Under the pieces are notes generated by a model. It had not been told where the DNA came from. It worked only from the letters and a program-made list of their open reading frames with translations, and did no database searches. A stretch of DNA of 64,000 nucleotides, taken from positions 69,351,538-69,415,537 of the forward strand of contig CM064868.1 of the NCBI GenBank assembly GCA_032719365.1. Direction: 5' to 3'. Position 1 is the first letter of the stretch, and every line of letters begins with the position of its first letter. Of the stretch, positions 1 to 12,689 are shown in pieces. Made by a program: the position numbers and the translations under genes. This stretch comes from Prinsepia uniflora. Lineage: Eukaryota > Streptophyta > Magnoliopsida > Rosales > Rosaceae.

Positions 1-1091
1 AGGAAAGAAGGACGATACGTAGGTATCGATCAGGAAGAGAGGAACAGCTAATGCCTTGAGTTGAATTTGAGGATAGAGATTGTGATGGATTGAGGCTAGC
101 TCGTGACGCACGATTGAGCATCGAACCGATGAGTACTATGATCGGATGTAGTCCGACATAGTGGTATATTGACTCGACGTCGAATGTTGTGTGCTCGAGC
201 AGAGTTATTGGAGAGGGTTCAGAGATTTGGTGAGTTGAGAGCTCAGGGTCGTGCGGGCCAGAGGAACCCCAGTGTCGTGCACATTTTCTACCGAGACAAG
301 TATTCGATTGAATTCTGTATACACCCCGGATGAGTGAGACATCGATTGTTTGTCGATAGGAGGAGTCGTACGACGGTTGAGACTCGAGGTGAGTCTAGTT
401 GTCAGCAGAAATTGCTGAGTGATGTGAGATACGAGGACTCGAGAGCGAGTCGAGATCAGAGTGCGCAGGGAAAGCGCAGTGGAGCCAATCGTTACCGGCT
501 AGTCACGATAGTGATCATGGACTTAGGAAGTGTTAGAGGAGAATGGTATTCCTCTGAACAGTGGAGTACAGTTCGCCACAGTCTGGTAACCGTCTACGAA
601 CTGTTCAGTAATAGAGGTTGAGTATCGCTCTGTGGGAGCAGTGAAGGTAGTTGTCGGATCGGATGCTGATTAGGATATCAGTTCTGGTTGTCGGATGAGA
701 AAGGTCGTCAGACTGAAAAGCTGACTTTGATTGGCAGATAAGAAGAACCATCAGACTGAAAATTCGACTTGATGGTAGCTTTGAGAGGATAACCTTAGTG
801 GGAGTATGTGTCGTAACCTGGTGGTTATAGGTTGGAACTTGTTAGAGTGGCAGACTGAAAAGCCTATTGGACAACTATTGGTATAACTGACTTGTCAGAG
901 TAGGCGACAGGCGAGATCGGCGAGACGTCGACACTGTCTCGAGTGAGACTTACGAGCTGAAGTGTGACTGTGTCGGAGATGTACTCTTAAACGAGAGTGC
1001 CCGTGTGCGGGAACATCTTTGGAATCCACAGTCGGTTGTCGAATTGGGTCAATTTGAATTTCGAGAAAGAAATTCCTGAAGGGGGGAAGTT
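1..1091 (+). mobile_element. 3' internal end of a non-coding Ty3-type LTR element
   Basis: This is the last part of the internal region of an LTR retrotransposon whose 5' part lies outside the window. It ends with the sequence TTTCGAGAAAGAAATT and a purine tract (GAAGGGGGGAAG, 1078-1089) directly before an LTR beginning TGTAATGACCC. The same arrangement (TTTCGAGGACGAAATT, purine tract, TGTAACGACCC) closes the complete non-coding element at 28901-41657, read on the minus strand. Open frames are short (under 100 codons) and match no domain I know. I infer a decayed or non-coding (LARD-like) member of the same family. Confidence 0.6.
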
Positions 1092-3785
1092 TGTAATGAC
1101 CCATCCCTAATTTTAAGGATTAATTAGAGTTTAATGACGGATTAGCGAGACTAATCGGGAATTAAACAAGGATTAACGGACATTCAGGGCAAAATTACGA
1201 TTTTATCCCTAGACGAGGGCAAAAAGTTGACTTTTGACCCGGGAGGTTCGATGGCTGAGGGCCGAGGACTGTTACGTAGATCGGGACAGCACATATTCGT
1301 AGACAGGCGGCACATCGAATTCGGACGTTCGACAGAACAGTTACGGTTCACGGAAGTTCGAACTTACTATTGCACATTTTACGAGATGGGAGACTTTTGG
1401 CAGCAAGTGGGGCCCAGATTTTTGGACAGGCCCAATGGATGAGTGACAAGTACCACCCATCCATTGCCCAGCCCAAACAACTCATGCATATCCTCCCTTT
1501 TTTCATTGTATTCGACCATTTCCCCAAACCAAACCCGATCAACCCTTCATCCCATCCAATCCCTTCCACCATTTAACCATGTTTGAGAAACTAAGAAAGT
1601 GAGAGGAGGGCTGGAGGATGATGGTGGCTGGCAAGAATGGCACCGCCGTGGATGGTTGAGGCAACCTGTGCAGGTAACTCGATTTTTGCCCGATTTCCTC
1701 CATTTTGAATTTCGTACGTTATGGCCGGTTTTTCTTGATTGGAATAGGTTTATTAAGGTATTAGGAAGATTTTAAGAAGGTTTGAATGGTGGTTCACGGC
1801 TGAGGAGGCCCTGAGACATTTCTGGAAAATTGAACCGTGAGTGGAAAGTTGAATCGGGGTGGATTTAGGGGTTTTTCATTGTTTTGATATCATAAATAAG
1901 TTTCTAGGATCATTAGAAAGTTTAGGATTGATTAGGAAGAAAACGAATGAAGATTGAACGGTTTAGGGGCCTAGACCGGTCACGTTGGTTCAGTTGGGCT
2001 AGATTTGCAGAGAAAACTAGACTGGCCGATTCGGACCGGTGTGGACGAGGAAGAAGACGACACTGTAGCACTGGTGCGTGGCTCCCATGCGCAATCACTT
2101 CAGGTGGCGCGTGCGGGCATATGTGGGAGATTTTGGGGGTGGTTCCAACATGTAAAATCATCTATTCGATGTAACAAACATTTTGGGACTGGTTTCGAGT
2201 CGATCGGACATCGTCTCGATATAGTTCGGGCCGTCCGAAGATTTTGGAGCACGTTTAAAAATAGTTTAAAATCCCAAAAAATTAGGGGGCTTTAGTGAGG
2301 GGTTAATTAAGTAGTTAGTAACCCTCTAAAGTGATTTGGACAAGTTTGGGAACAACGGAAACGACGATTGACCCAAGAAGGCGTACGGTCAATCGTGAGT
2401 GGACTTTATTTTATGAATCGATGCATGCATAAATGTTTTATAAGTACTTTAATATATGTTTTGTGATGCCATGAATGCATTTTGTGTGTGTGATTACGTA
2501 TGGGGACGTACTTCAAGGTTTTCGGTTTTATACGTGCTTATACGCGCTTATGCTTTTGGTTTAATGAAATGGTTTCGAAAAGGTAAAACTAGGCATGAGA
2601 CCCATTTGGTTTTGGTTTAGACTCGGGCATGAGGCCCTATTTATGACCTACAGGTCTGAGTCGTGGTCGTGACGGGTGTTGTGTGCACGGTGATGGATGA
2701 CGTGACGCTCGCCTCTGGATTTGGGATGTGTTCCTTCCGGAGAGGTCACGATGCACGTCCCGCTGTCGAGCAGCCACTAGAAGCTCGACTCCGGAGTGCT
2801 GACAGTTTAGAGGATCGATCGGTGACATGTGCACTATGTTCTAGAGGTGGTCGCGGAAGTGATACGTTCACGGCAACATATCAGGATTGAGAGTGGTCCT
2901 GGATTGATGGTTACCCGCATCGCTATGATCAGAATCGTGACTGACCCTGAGGTTTTGGGCTCGATGCCCCGTTGATTACGAGTTCGGGCTTGAGTCCTAG
3001 TTAAATTGCAAAATCGGGCTAGAGGCCCCGTTGAGTCATAAGTTTGGGCTTAAGGCCCAGTTGACTGTGGTATCGGGCGTGAGTCCCATTTATAGTTTTC
3101 TATACTAGTATGTATTTACCCTCCTTATGAGCGTATTTGTCTCCTCCAGACGTCATTTATCTTGGAAAGTCACGATCCACTACCTGAAATGAGTGACTCC
3201 AAAAGGGAGCACATTCCAGGAGTGATGAGATATGGTTTAATCTCGGACTGGGTCCGCAGACCGTCCTCTAGACGTTGTAGATCTTGGATTTTGGACGATT
3301 CCTCCCAAACGTCGTAGATCCTGGGGGTAGACTTGGAGTGAGACACCGAGTAGTGTGCACACTGATAGTTATATCGTGACGAGTTATTTGATTGGGCACA
3401 TGAGGTGTCGATGATGGGTTTTATATTTATCTACATATATGTGTATGAGTTTTCACTGAGACAGCATTGGGCTAAGACCCATGCGTGTTGGTTTTGGGTT
3501 GAGACCCACAGGTGTTGGACTGGACTGAGTTCCGAGGTACTTTGATTAGATTTTGGGCTAAGGCCCCGTGTTATATTTGAGAAATGGTTTTTGAATGCAT
3601 GCATGCTTTTCCGTGAAGGGCATAAATATCTTTTTTAATTAAATATTTTATAAAATATTTGTTTTTTCCACTCATAACTTTTGTGTTTTTAGTGTCCTTC
3701 AGGTTGATCGTGGATGCGGGCTGTAGCAGAGGCGAGACATCACATTCCTCCTTCGGATCCTGGCGCTCTATGATAGTCCCGATTG
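1092..3785 (+). mobile_element. Truncated 3' LTR of the TGTAAYRACCC family
   Basis: The LTR starts TGTAATGACCCATCCC right after the purine tract. It follows the order of the complete solo LTRs at 4901 and 22968: an early 'aaaaagttgacttt' block, a middle section, then a run of short direct repeats of the form TTGGGCT...GGCCC (about 2940-3090 and 3480-3570), then 'gagacatcaca' and 'gcgctcta' near the 3' side. Similarity stops near 3785, roughly 100-250 bases before the expected TGTCA/TGACA end, so the 3' tip is lost. No matching target duplication can be seen. Confidence 0.65.
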
Positions 3786-4900
3786 GGCAAAGTATGTGAG
3801 AAAATATGCTCACATAATATAAATGAAGTACTTTACAAAATCTCAAACAAACAGCTCAAGATAAAAATTAAACATACTTGCACAAATGAACCAAAACCTT
3901 AAGCTTACTCAAGTGATTGACTCAACTAATCAAAATTTACCATCTTAAGGATCATAAGGTCTTTTCGAAGGTTGTAATGGAGCTAATTTTAGAGGCAAGG
4001 AAAATATAGGACAAGTGGTGCTCAAATTCGTTTCAAGACTCAATAGACTCCCAAAACGTATCATAACTTCCCAACCTTAGTGCAATGATGTCAGTAATCC
4101 ATCCTTTAGAACATGGGCCTAATTTCATCATGTTGGGCCTCGAATTTATTCTTTGATATTGGATTTACAAATATACGACTTAACTCAAACTTTACATAAT
4201 TAAACCTTATTACCTTGATAGAGACTCAAAACTTTTTTTTCTTTTTTTTTTGGTTTTTTTTTTTGTTTTTGATTTTTTTTTTCATATATCAAGGTAATAA
4301 CATGTGTCAATAATACACCAAAGTTTTGAGTAGGTAAATCCAAATAATACACATAAAAGTCTTCAAAACATCATCTTTTTTTCTTCACACCATCTTCATG
4401 TCTTCAACCGAGTCCTTGGAACAAGTGTAAACTATGTCTATACTAGGCTCAAATATTTAGATAATCATGGTGATGAAAGAAAGACTTAATGTGGGCTCAA
4501 AGGGGTTAAAACTAAGGGGGTCGCAACTTGTGCGCACAAAATAGTGAACATGAATGTTGAATTTGTGGTGTTAACCCTAATGCCTTAATCATGTCCAAAA
4601 TCAGAGAGTTTATTGACTTAAAAGCTTTGAAAATCACATAGAATAAGTTCTAGCCCTCTAGAGTTCATTAAAAGCTATGACAAGTAGTTATGAAGCATAT
4701 GTATATTAATTTAAATAAAGAATTTATGAATCACTTATCAAACATGTATATAAAGTTCTAAAGCTCACATAAGGTTCAAATGATTCATACTTATCTTAAC
4801 ATGCTCGTTTATATACCAATTTACATACATTATCTACAAGTTATAACACTTAATCACAAAGTATTAACAAACAAATTCAAATTGTAATGATCATCTTTAT
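3786..4900 (-). mobile_element. Left part of a TAT-like Ty3 element (non-coding)
   Basis: This AT-rich stretch without coding frames contains a long poly-T tract (about 4228-4282). It joins the sequence at 7876 without a break if the solo LTR 4901-7875 and one TTTAT copy are removed, so both belong to one older unit. That unit reads on the minus strand because its primer binding site and LTR lie at the right end (9573-11489). The left edge abuts the truncated LTR; no second LTR was found. Confidence 0.45.
4228..4282. repeat. Interrupted poly-T tract
   Basis: About 55 bases are almost pure T with single G or C interruptions. It is flanked by the inverted pair TATTACCTTGATA (about 4209) and TATCAAGGTAATA (about 4297), which could form a stem with the T tract in the loop. 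Confidence 0.8.
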
Positions 4901-7875
4901 TGTAACGACCCGTTCCAGAAATCAAGATTAGATTAGTGGTTAATGACGAATTAGTGAGTTAATCGGTGATTAGTTGGGTAATTTCGGACGGATGGTGCGA
5001 AATGACGATTTTGCCCCTAGAATGGGCAAAAAGGTTGACTTTTGTTTGGACAGTCATATGGACTTTGACCGATGACTGTGACGTATTTCGGGACGTCACG
5101 AGTTCATAGACAAGTAGCACGTCCGATTCCTACCTCCGAAGAAGAAGTTATGGTGTTTGGAATTTCAAGGGTAATTTGGTAATTTGGTTAAAAAGGGGCA
5201 ATTTGTTGACTTTTTAAATGACATGGACTTTTCACGTAATTCGAGGATCGTTAGGTAGGTCTCGATTTCTTGAGTTCAACGACAGGCAGCACGTTGTCAT
5301 TGGAGTTCAGACGACAGATTTATGGGTCTAGGAATATGAGGGGCAAAATGGTCATTTGAAAAGGCAGGGGAATTTTGGTCTTTTTGAGGCATTGGGATCT
5401 GTGCCCAGTTGGATCTGGACACTTGGCTGATCTTGGAACTGTTTCCCACAAAGAACTGGACACTTGGCCCTCTCTGGAGGCTTGTGGAACCTCCCTGCCG
5501 CCTCACACCTATTTTAAAATGGGAATGGGAGATATTTTGTGCGTTTTGAAATAGAGGAATAGAGTGGCTGATGTTGTGTGTGTGTGAACCATGAGAAACA
5601 ATCCAATCCTCCTCATTTGTGAGAAGTGTGTGAAGGAAATTAAGGGACTAGATGATAAGGTTGGTGCCACCGTGAAGACCGTCGTGGGTGGCGGTTCTGA
5701 ACCAGGAAATCCTTTGCAACCTGTGAACATCAATTGTACACAATCACCTTCAAACCTCAACTTTTGGCCATAGTGTGTGAAGAAGGGTTGGACAGGGGAC
5801 TCAGACGCACGTGGTGGTGGCCACGGCGGTGAACGGCGACGGTGGTAAGTCTCTATTTTAGTAAACGGTTCAGTTGGACTCAGAAATGGTTAATCACGAT
5901 TTAGTGCTTATTGATTAGTTTTATTAATTGGAACTGGTCTCTAGAGGTTACATAGGTTGTTTGGAGTCGAAAACCAGGAAAATGGGAGGATGAAACCATG
6001 GAAGCACGATGGAGGAAGAATGTTGTTTGAAGGTTGGTTGGGCAGGTATATACCAGACTCTAATTTCATGGTTTAATTAGCTAGATTACTTGTAGAGATT
6101 AGGACGAAGATAGTTGAATAAACGGGATTGAAAAAGATGGGAAAACAAGGGAGAACCGTGACCACCGGTTTGGCTGGACCAGCCTGAACCGAACCGGTCT
6201 GGACCCAGTTTGGCTAGAGGTTGAAGATGAATAGTGCTGGCGCGTGAGGTCCACGCACAGCCCCTTCGGGCGGCTGTGGGCGCGTGGCACTGACTTTGAG
6301 GATGGTTCCAACATGACTTTTAAAGTATTCCATGTAACGAACATTTTAGCACTGGTTTCGAGTCGATCGGACATCGTCTTGATATGTTTCGGGATGTCTG
6401 AAGGTTTTAGGCCACGGTTAAAAATAGTTAAAAATTTGGGAAAATTACGGGGCTTTAGTATAAGCTTTTTTATGTAGTTAGTGACCTTATTATAGGATTT
6501 GGGCAGGTTTGGGAAAGTCGGTGATAGCGGATTAGCCGGGAACTGTATAAGTGCGCACGTATCGAGGCAATGGCTTAAACGGCCTGTGAGTGGAGTTTGC
6601 TTTCTAACTTATGATGCATACATATATGTTTTTATATGTTTTATATACGTGATTTCTATGTTGTGATTTGATATTGGTGATTTACGATTTTGCACGTATT
6701 TCGTGATAATTACGTGTTTGCACATTTTACGAATTTTCGATTTCTATTGTGATTTGATCATGGTTTTGATGATTTGATTTCGGGAGTTGAAATATGATTT
6801 GATTTTGGAAAAGTGATTTCAGGCTTGGAGCCATGTTCAGGTGATTTCAATCAACGAGATTTTGGTTTTGGAATCGGATTTTAGAAAGATGATTCTTGAT
6901 TCGGTTTTGAAACTTGAAAAGTGAAATTCTGGATTTGAGTTCGGGACGATGGTTCCGGATGCTAGCTTACGGAATCATTATTGCGAATTCGGATGTGGAT
7001 TTTCTATGGTTTTCACTTGGTTTTGGGTTTAAAGACCCGTTGAAAAATGGTTTTGGGTTTAAAGACCCGGAAAAAGAAAACGACTGGATCTGGTTTTGAG
7101 TTTAAAGACTCGGTTGATTGACGGGGGAGGGCCCTGGATTGATATGTTTTGAGTTTAAAGACTTGGTGATTGTGATTCCCCTGAGGCCTTTTGATTGTGT
7201 TTTGAGTTTAAAAACTCGTTGATATCTCGGGAAGGCCCGATTATGCGCATGATTTTGAGTTTAAAGACTCGGGCGCACTTGAGATCCAGCAACTTGCTTG
7301 ATTGATATTTTTCACTGGTTTTTCACTGGTTTTTTTTAGATATTTTGGGCAATAGCCCGGATGATTTGGATTTGATGAGTTTTGGGCAGAGTTCCCGTAC
7401 CTGATGAGGATTTACGATTTTGGGCTGAGGCCCTGGATTTGAATTGCGGATTTGAGGAAAGAAACGATTCTGGTTTTCATTGATAGTTTTGGATATGAAG
7501 TGGTTTTATGACATGGATTTTATATGCGTGCATTGGTTTTTGAATGGAGGGTATAAATGTCATTTCTTATGAACTGTTTTCTAAACTTATTATTTATTTT
7601 TGTCCACTCACAATCTTTTATGTTTTCGATACCCTCCAGGTTGTTACTGTCCGGGCTGTTGGTAGAGAGAAACGGAGACATCACACACGCGATCCACAGT
7701 AGATTCTGCGCGCTCTAGGAAGTCCGGTACTTGTGGACAGTTCGTTTTGGAAATCCCTTATCTGGCTTACGTGTTACATGGAGATTGGACGTTGGTTTAG
7801 CCTTCGTGTCACGCGTAAGTTAGACGGAAGCATGACTTAATCCTTAATCCTGGGGATTGGGAGTGGGTCGTGTCA
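4901..7875 (+). mobile_element. Solo LTR, 2975 bp, with TTTAT target duplication
   Basis: It begins TGTAACGACCCG and ends GGGTCGTGTCA, the TG...CA ends of an LTR, and is flanked by TTTAT on both sides (4896-4900 and 7876-7880). No second LTR, primer binding site or internal region is present, so it is what remains after recombination between two LTRs. It lies inside the TAT-like remnant. The 3' half (about 7010-7270) has direct repeats built on GTTTAAAGAC. Related LTRs are at 1092, 22968, 28901, 33348 and 38255. Confidence 0.88.
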
Positions 7876-7998
7876 TTTATAGTCATAACGTATTCATTTC
7901 CGTTCATTTTTATCATTGACAAGTTAAAGGATAACTTAATACTCGTAAAAATACTATGTTAAAACGAAAAAACTCAAGAAAGCAATAAACAAATTAAC

Positions 7999-7999
<1 letters not shown>

Positions 8000-8039
<40 letters not shown>
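8000..8039. repeat. (ATT)n microsatellite
   Basis: About 13 uninterrupted ATT units. Confidence 0.95.
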
Positions 8040-8339
8040 TTGAAATTTTATAAAACAATTTTATTGCACAATTAAAATTGTAAACCACTCCCCCACACTT
8101 AAATTCTACATTGTCTTCAATGTAGGAAAATAAGGAGTAATTGAATATAGAATTAAAGTAAGGAAGATGATTTACGAAAATAAAACAAGAAAAACAAAGT
8201 AAAAGAGAGTGAAGGGTTAAAAGATAGCAAATCTACGATGAAGACTCCTTCACATCTCGGAAACACATTGGGTTGCATCCCAACAAGCGTTTGCAGTTTA
8301 ACATTCATCCGGCCTAGACAATATGCAGGTTAGTTTGTC

Positions 8340-8515
8340 AGAAATGCACGTTCGTCAAGAATGCAAATTAAAATGCAAGTTAAAGCCAAAGATGCAAGTT
8401 GAATTAAAGATGCAAGTTAGAGATGCAAGTTAGATTAAATATGCAATGCAGTTAAAGATGCAAGTTGAACTAACAATGCAATGCAAGTTAAAGATGTAAG
8501 TAAAAGATGCAAAAC
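8340..8515. repeat. Degenerate GATGCAAGTTAA repeats
   Basis: About ten imperfect copies of a 10-14 base word around GATGCAAGTT, some shortened to ATGCAATGCA. It is non-coding and lies inside the TAT-like remnant. Confidence 0.7.
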
Positions 8516-8864
8516 AAAATTTATTCACAACTATGGTTTTATGCACAAGTAATGATATTCACAAAACATATTCATACTAACATATTTACAAGATTTATTC
8601 ACAAGCATATATTTATATTAATATAAAGCTAAGACTAAGAAAATTTTGAAATTACATTTTTTTTTTGAATTTTTCTTTTGTCAAAGTAAATAATGAAAAC
8701 GTTTTTCTTATTTTAAAACAATAATTTTTTTTTCAATTTTTTTTTATAAATAAAGAAAAAGACAAATTTAATTTAAAAAGAATTTTTTTTTACGAATTTT
8801 TTTATATTTACAAAAAAAATTCAAAAGAAGTAAAAAAATAAAAATAAGAAAAAGTAAACAAGTA

Positions 8865-9535
8865 TAATATACAATTTATGAACAAGTAAAATGTGAACAT
8901 ATGAACAAGTATAAAAAATATGTACAATCATAAACAATTAAAATATGAACAAGTATAAAATGAACAAGTATGTACGATCATAAACAAGTATAAAATGAAC
9001 AAGTATAATAAGAATTTAAATTTACATAAACAATTGTAATATGAACAAGTATAAAAAATTATGAACATTTATGAACAAGTATAAAAATAGAAATTATGAA
9101 CAAATAAAATATGAACATTATGAACAATTTACAATTTATCAACAAGTATAAACAACTAAGTATGAACAAATATGTACAAATATGAACAAGTATAAAAATA
9201 AAAATTATGAACAAGTATAATATGAATATTAAGAACAAGTAAGTACAAGTATAATATGAACAAGTGTAATGATGAAGGAGTATGAACAAATATACTAAAA
9301 ACAAGTATAAAAGAATTATGAACAAGTATAAAAAAATTATAAACAAGTATAATATGAACATGTATAAAGATAAACATTATGAACAAGTATAATATGTACA
9401 TGTATAAGAATAAAAATAAACAAGTATAATATAAATAAATACGGAGATTATAAACAAGTATATTATGAAAATTAAGAACAAATATAATATGAACAAAAAT
9501 AAAAATTATAAACAAGTATAATATGCACAATTTAC
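8865..9535. repeat. AT-rich minisatellite built on ATGAACAAGTATAA
   Basis: Some forty imperfect copies of TGAACAAGTATAA with variable A/T linkers run over 670 bases, just inside the primer binding site of the minus-strand element. The minus-strand frames rich in F, I, L and Y that cross it are repeat artefacts. Confidence 0.8.
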
Positions 9536-9572
9536 ATACATACACTAACACATTAAAAATGATTTTCAATTT

Positions 9573-9594
9573 CCCCGGCAACGACGCCAAAAAT
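9573..9594 (-). other. Primer binding site of TAT-like element
   Basis: On the minus strand, the sequence right after the LTR reads ATTTTTGGCGTCGTTGCC. It resembles the TGGCGCCGTTGCCGGGGA site of plant TAT/Ogre-type Ty3 elements, which pairs with the 3' end of a tRNA (tRNA-Arg in Ogre). One change (GCGTC for GCGCC) is seen. This fixes the element's direction. Confidence 0.65.
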
Positions 9595-11489
9595 TGATAA
9601 CACTCAAACTACGCATTAAATTAAACATATAATTTAAGTATTATGCAATTTAAACCCTTTTTGTGTAGATATAGTATTGATAAATATGGATCGTTCTTAA
9701 CCGGGAAAATTAGGGAACATCAATAATGTGTTAGTGAGAAAGAATAATGAATAAAATAATAAAATAATAAATGAATTAATGAATAATAAAATAATAAATG
9801 AATTAATGAATAAAGAATAAATGAATTAAAGAATAAAAGAATAACATAATAAAGAATTAAAGAATAAAAGAATTAAATGAGGGATTTTTGAAAAGATTTG
9901 CAGCTTAAACTATGTTTTAACACTAACTAAGAATTAAATTACAATTAACAATAACATTATTTAAACAACTCCTAAAATAGACTTTCTTCAAACACAATTT
10001 TTACCAACACTCTAACATTTAGTACATATTGAACCAATCACAAAATCCTACCTCAATTACTTCAATTACCAAAATACTTTTTTCAATATTATAAATGCAC
10101 CGACATCGGCCGACACTTACAATATGATTCACCTTAAGTTTTTGATTAAATGCACCGACAGCGGCCGACATTTAAATCTTTTCAATCCTATTCTAAGTGC
10201 GCTGACATCAGTCGACACATAGTTTTGAATTGAAGTTTAAGCACTAAAACGTACAAAATAACTAAAATTCATGAAGTAAAACACATGGAGATTGTATTCA
10301 CATTTACAAATGTTTGAAAGAAAATATCAACACAAATATTGATATTTAAGTAAAACCGTAACAATAACAAGAGTTTAAGTAGAAAAACATGGTTTTTCAC
10401 AAGGAACCATGACAGCAGGCAGAACCGTGTGAAGATGGAGGAAGAAATACGAGGAATTCGGTTTTAAAAACTCTCGAATTGCCTTAAAATTATCTTATCT
10501 TAGGTTTTTCTTAAGGAAAGCATAAAAATGTAAATAAGGAGAAGTTTAAGAAATTCTAAGAACAAAATAAAGAAAATGAAACTAAGAACAAAATATAAAA
10601 ACAAATCTAAAATAAGATTTAAAAGAAAACTTAATTAAGAAGAAAGTTAAAAGAAGTTACAAATGGTCCCAAAATAAATCTACAAAATAAAAAGAAGAAC
10701 TAAAAAAGAGAGAAAATGGACAAAACTATGACTAAAAATGGGACAAAATTGGGGACCATCAACAAATGAAATCGCCTCTCTATTTATAGTGGGAGTGCCA
10801 AAATTCAAATAATAAAATACAAAATTAAAATATAAAAAATAAGTACAATTAAAATGATGATTAATGATGAAATTAGGGATGGTTGGAGCTGGAATATCAG
10901 AAAAAGTGTAGTAGGTGGTGTGGCTTGTGCAATGGAGCAGCTCAGCAGGGAGTGGCTGAAAATCAAACAATGATTTCAGCATGGGCGCATTGACAGGAGT
11001 TAGTGAATTCAGGGGCACATGCGCTGAGGAGTGCAAGAGGTTCGATGCACGCCTACTGACAGACGGAATGGACCTTCGCGCGAGACGCGCTAATAGGAGA
11101 AAGTGAAGATTGCTATGCGCACGCCAAACGATACAAAGGGAGCTTAGCTAGCACCTGTCGATGGGTTTGCTAGGCTGTAGTGAATAGATTGGGGTGGATT
11201 TCTGGGCTTTTGGCGAGCTGGGCAGCATGGAATGGGCTGATTTAATGGTAGTCCACTGAATTCCCTTGAAATTTTTGGTGGCCTCTCCTATTTTGTTCAT
11301 AATTTTTTTGTTCGAACTCCGATTAGGACGATTCCTTCTCCAAAATTTTCGGAATTCCAAACTTTATTTATTTTTGCAAAAATCCCACTAAATATATTAT
11401 TTTCTCGAATTATTTAGTATTTTAATATTAAAAGACAAGCATAAAAGGTATAAAACGATATAAAATAAAGCTCAATTAAGAGCCTATCA
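9595..11489 (-). mobile_element. LTR of the TAT-like element, 1895 bp
   Basis: In plus sense it starts TGATAACACTC and ends GAGCCTATCA, so the ends are inverted TGATA/TATCA as expected for an LTR. It sits next to the primer binding site and is therefore the 5' LTR on the minus strand. It is AT-rich and non-coding, with one internal triplet repeat of a CGACA...CGACA word (10096-10219). The 3' LTR is not in the window, so no target duplication can confirm the right edge (next bases ATGGG). Confidence 0.6.
10096..10219. repeat. Three copies of TGCACCGACATCGGCCGACA
   Basis: Near-identical 20-21 base words at 10096, 10151 and 10198. Each holds a CGACA pair around a GC core in otherwise AT-rich LTR sequence. 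The third copy has diverged (TGCGCTGACATCAGTCGACA). Confidence 0.8.
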
Positions 11490-12435
11490 ATGGGGATGGT
11501 GGTTTTTGGTTCTAATTTGTTTTTTGCAACTTGATGCTTGAGGAAGATGAGATTAAACTTGACTGTGGTGGTAGTTCGGGGGTATCTATCATTGTTGAAG
11601 GGCAAGAGAGGTTGATAGGTGGGGATCAAATCCAAAAACGAAAATTTCGCCATTCTCAGAGTTCATCAAGACCTGGTCTTCAAATTCAGTCTGACGAGAC
11701 ATTTCAGTCTGGATTCTCCATTGCCTTGGATTTGGGAGTAGGCACAATGCAGCCTCTTCCTTGTTCAAACCATGGATTGCAATTTTTGATTCAAATTAGG
11801 GTTGGGAATTGAGTGAACAATGATGAAATGGGGAAGAGAAAAAATTAAATTGAGATAAAGATTGATGAAAATGATGAATTAGGAAAAATGACGAAGGGAA
11901 GAAGATGAAAATAAAATTGTGAAATGACGAAAATGCCCTTATAATTTTGGTCAAATCATGTGCTGATTGGATTAAATAATTGCCACTTGTACTTTTAACA
12001 GAAAATTAGATGGAAAATCTAATGGAGATACTAATTTGTAATGGTCATATAGTTTGGGTACTTCAAATTCAATTTTTATAATTGGAGTGCCTTTTAAAAT
12101 TGACATCATAATTTGGGTAATTTTATGTAATTTATGCTTATTATAAATTTATGTGGATTGATTATGGGATTCAATTTCTGAAAGACAAATAATTAATTTG
12201 GGTTAATTTGTGCAGTAAATGGTCAGCGTCGGATTCAATTAGGTGAGATATTTCACGAGGCAACATCATTGGCATGCACGTTCTTGCAATAATGGAGTGG
12301 CTAATTATAAATTAGGAATTATAAGATGTAGGCAGGTGGGCAGCTAGAAATTAAGAGTTGACCTATCATTTGAAGTTTGAACAATCATGCTAAATAAGCA
12401 ATGAATCTACATACATATATTAACACACATATAAT
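11490..12435. other. Unassigned sequence between TAT-like LTR and LINE
   Basis: I see no recognisable gene. A 93-codon plus frame (11531-11812) and a 79-codon minus frame overlap each other and match no family I know. Around 11940-12120 the text is AT-rich, with phrases often found at the edges of degenerate plant DNA transposons, but no paired inverted repeats could be fixed. Confidence 0.4.
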
Positions 12436-12689
12436 TAGGTTTACATATATGCATATTTTGTCGCAATCTTTGTATGTTCAATTTCTTGTTCTTTAGAAAT
12501 AGAGTTTCCCTCTCTGTGATGAGAGTTTCCCTCCCCTCCACACCAGGAGTTCCAGCACATCCTGAGGCAAACAACACTGTCTCTCTCGATACAATACAGA
12601 TCAGTGCTATCAAAACTCATCCAACAGTTAGTTCTTCAGATCAATAAGACCTGCTGAGAAATAGTCACAAGTCAAATAGGATGATGTCC

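Larger units (their letters stand above)
7876..9594 (-). mobile_element. 5' internal region of TAT-like Ty3 element
   Basis: Non-coding AT-rich sequence between the solo LTR and the element's own LTR. On the minus strand it starts with the primer binding site at 9573-9594. Two motifs often seen in plant TAT-type elements occur, in plus sense: 'cactcccccacacttaaat' near 8085, and 'gggttgcatcccaacaagcg' near 8270. No gag or pol domain survives, so the element is deleted or non-autonomous. Much of 8340-9540 is low-complexity repeats listed separately; the hydrophobic frames here are by-products of that AT-rich repeat. Confidence 0.55.

Noticed and set aside
9059..9590. Hydrophobic F/I/L/Y-rich minus-strand frames
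   Set aside because: They translate the AT-rich ATGAACAAGTATAA minisatellite and carry no domain.
11531..11812. 93-codon plus-strand frame
   Set aside because: No recognisable domain, overlapped by an opposite frame, and flanked by repeat DNA; not enough support for a gene.
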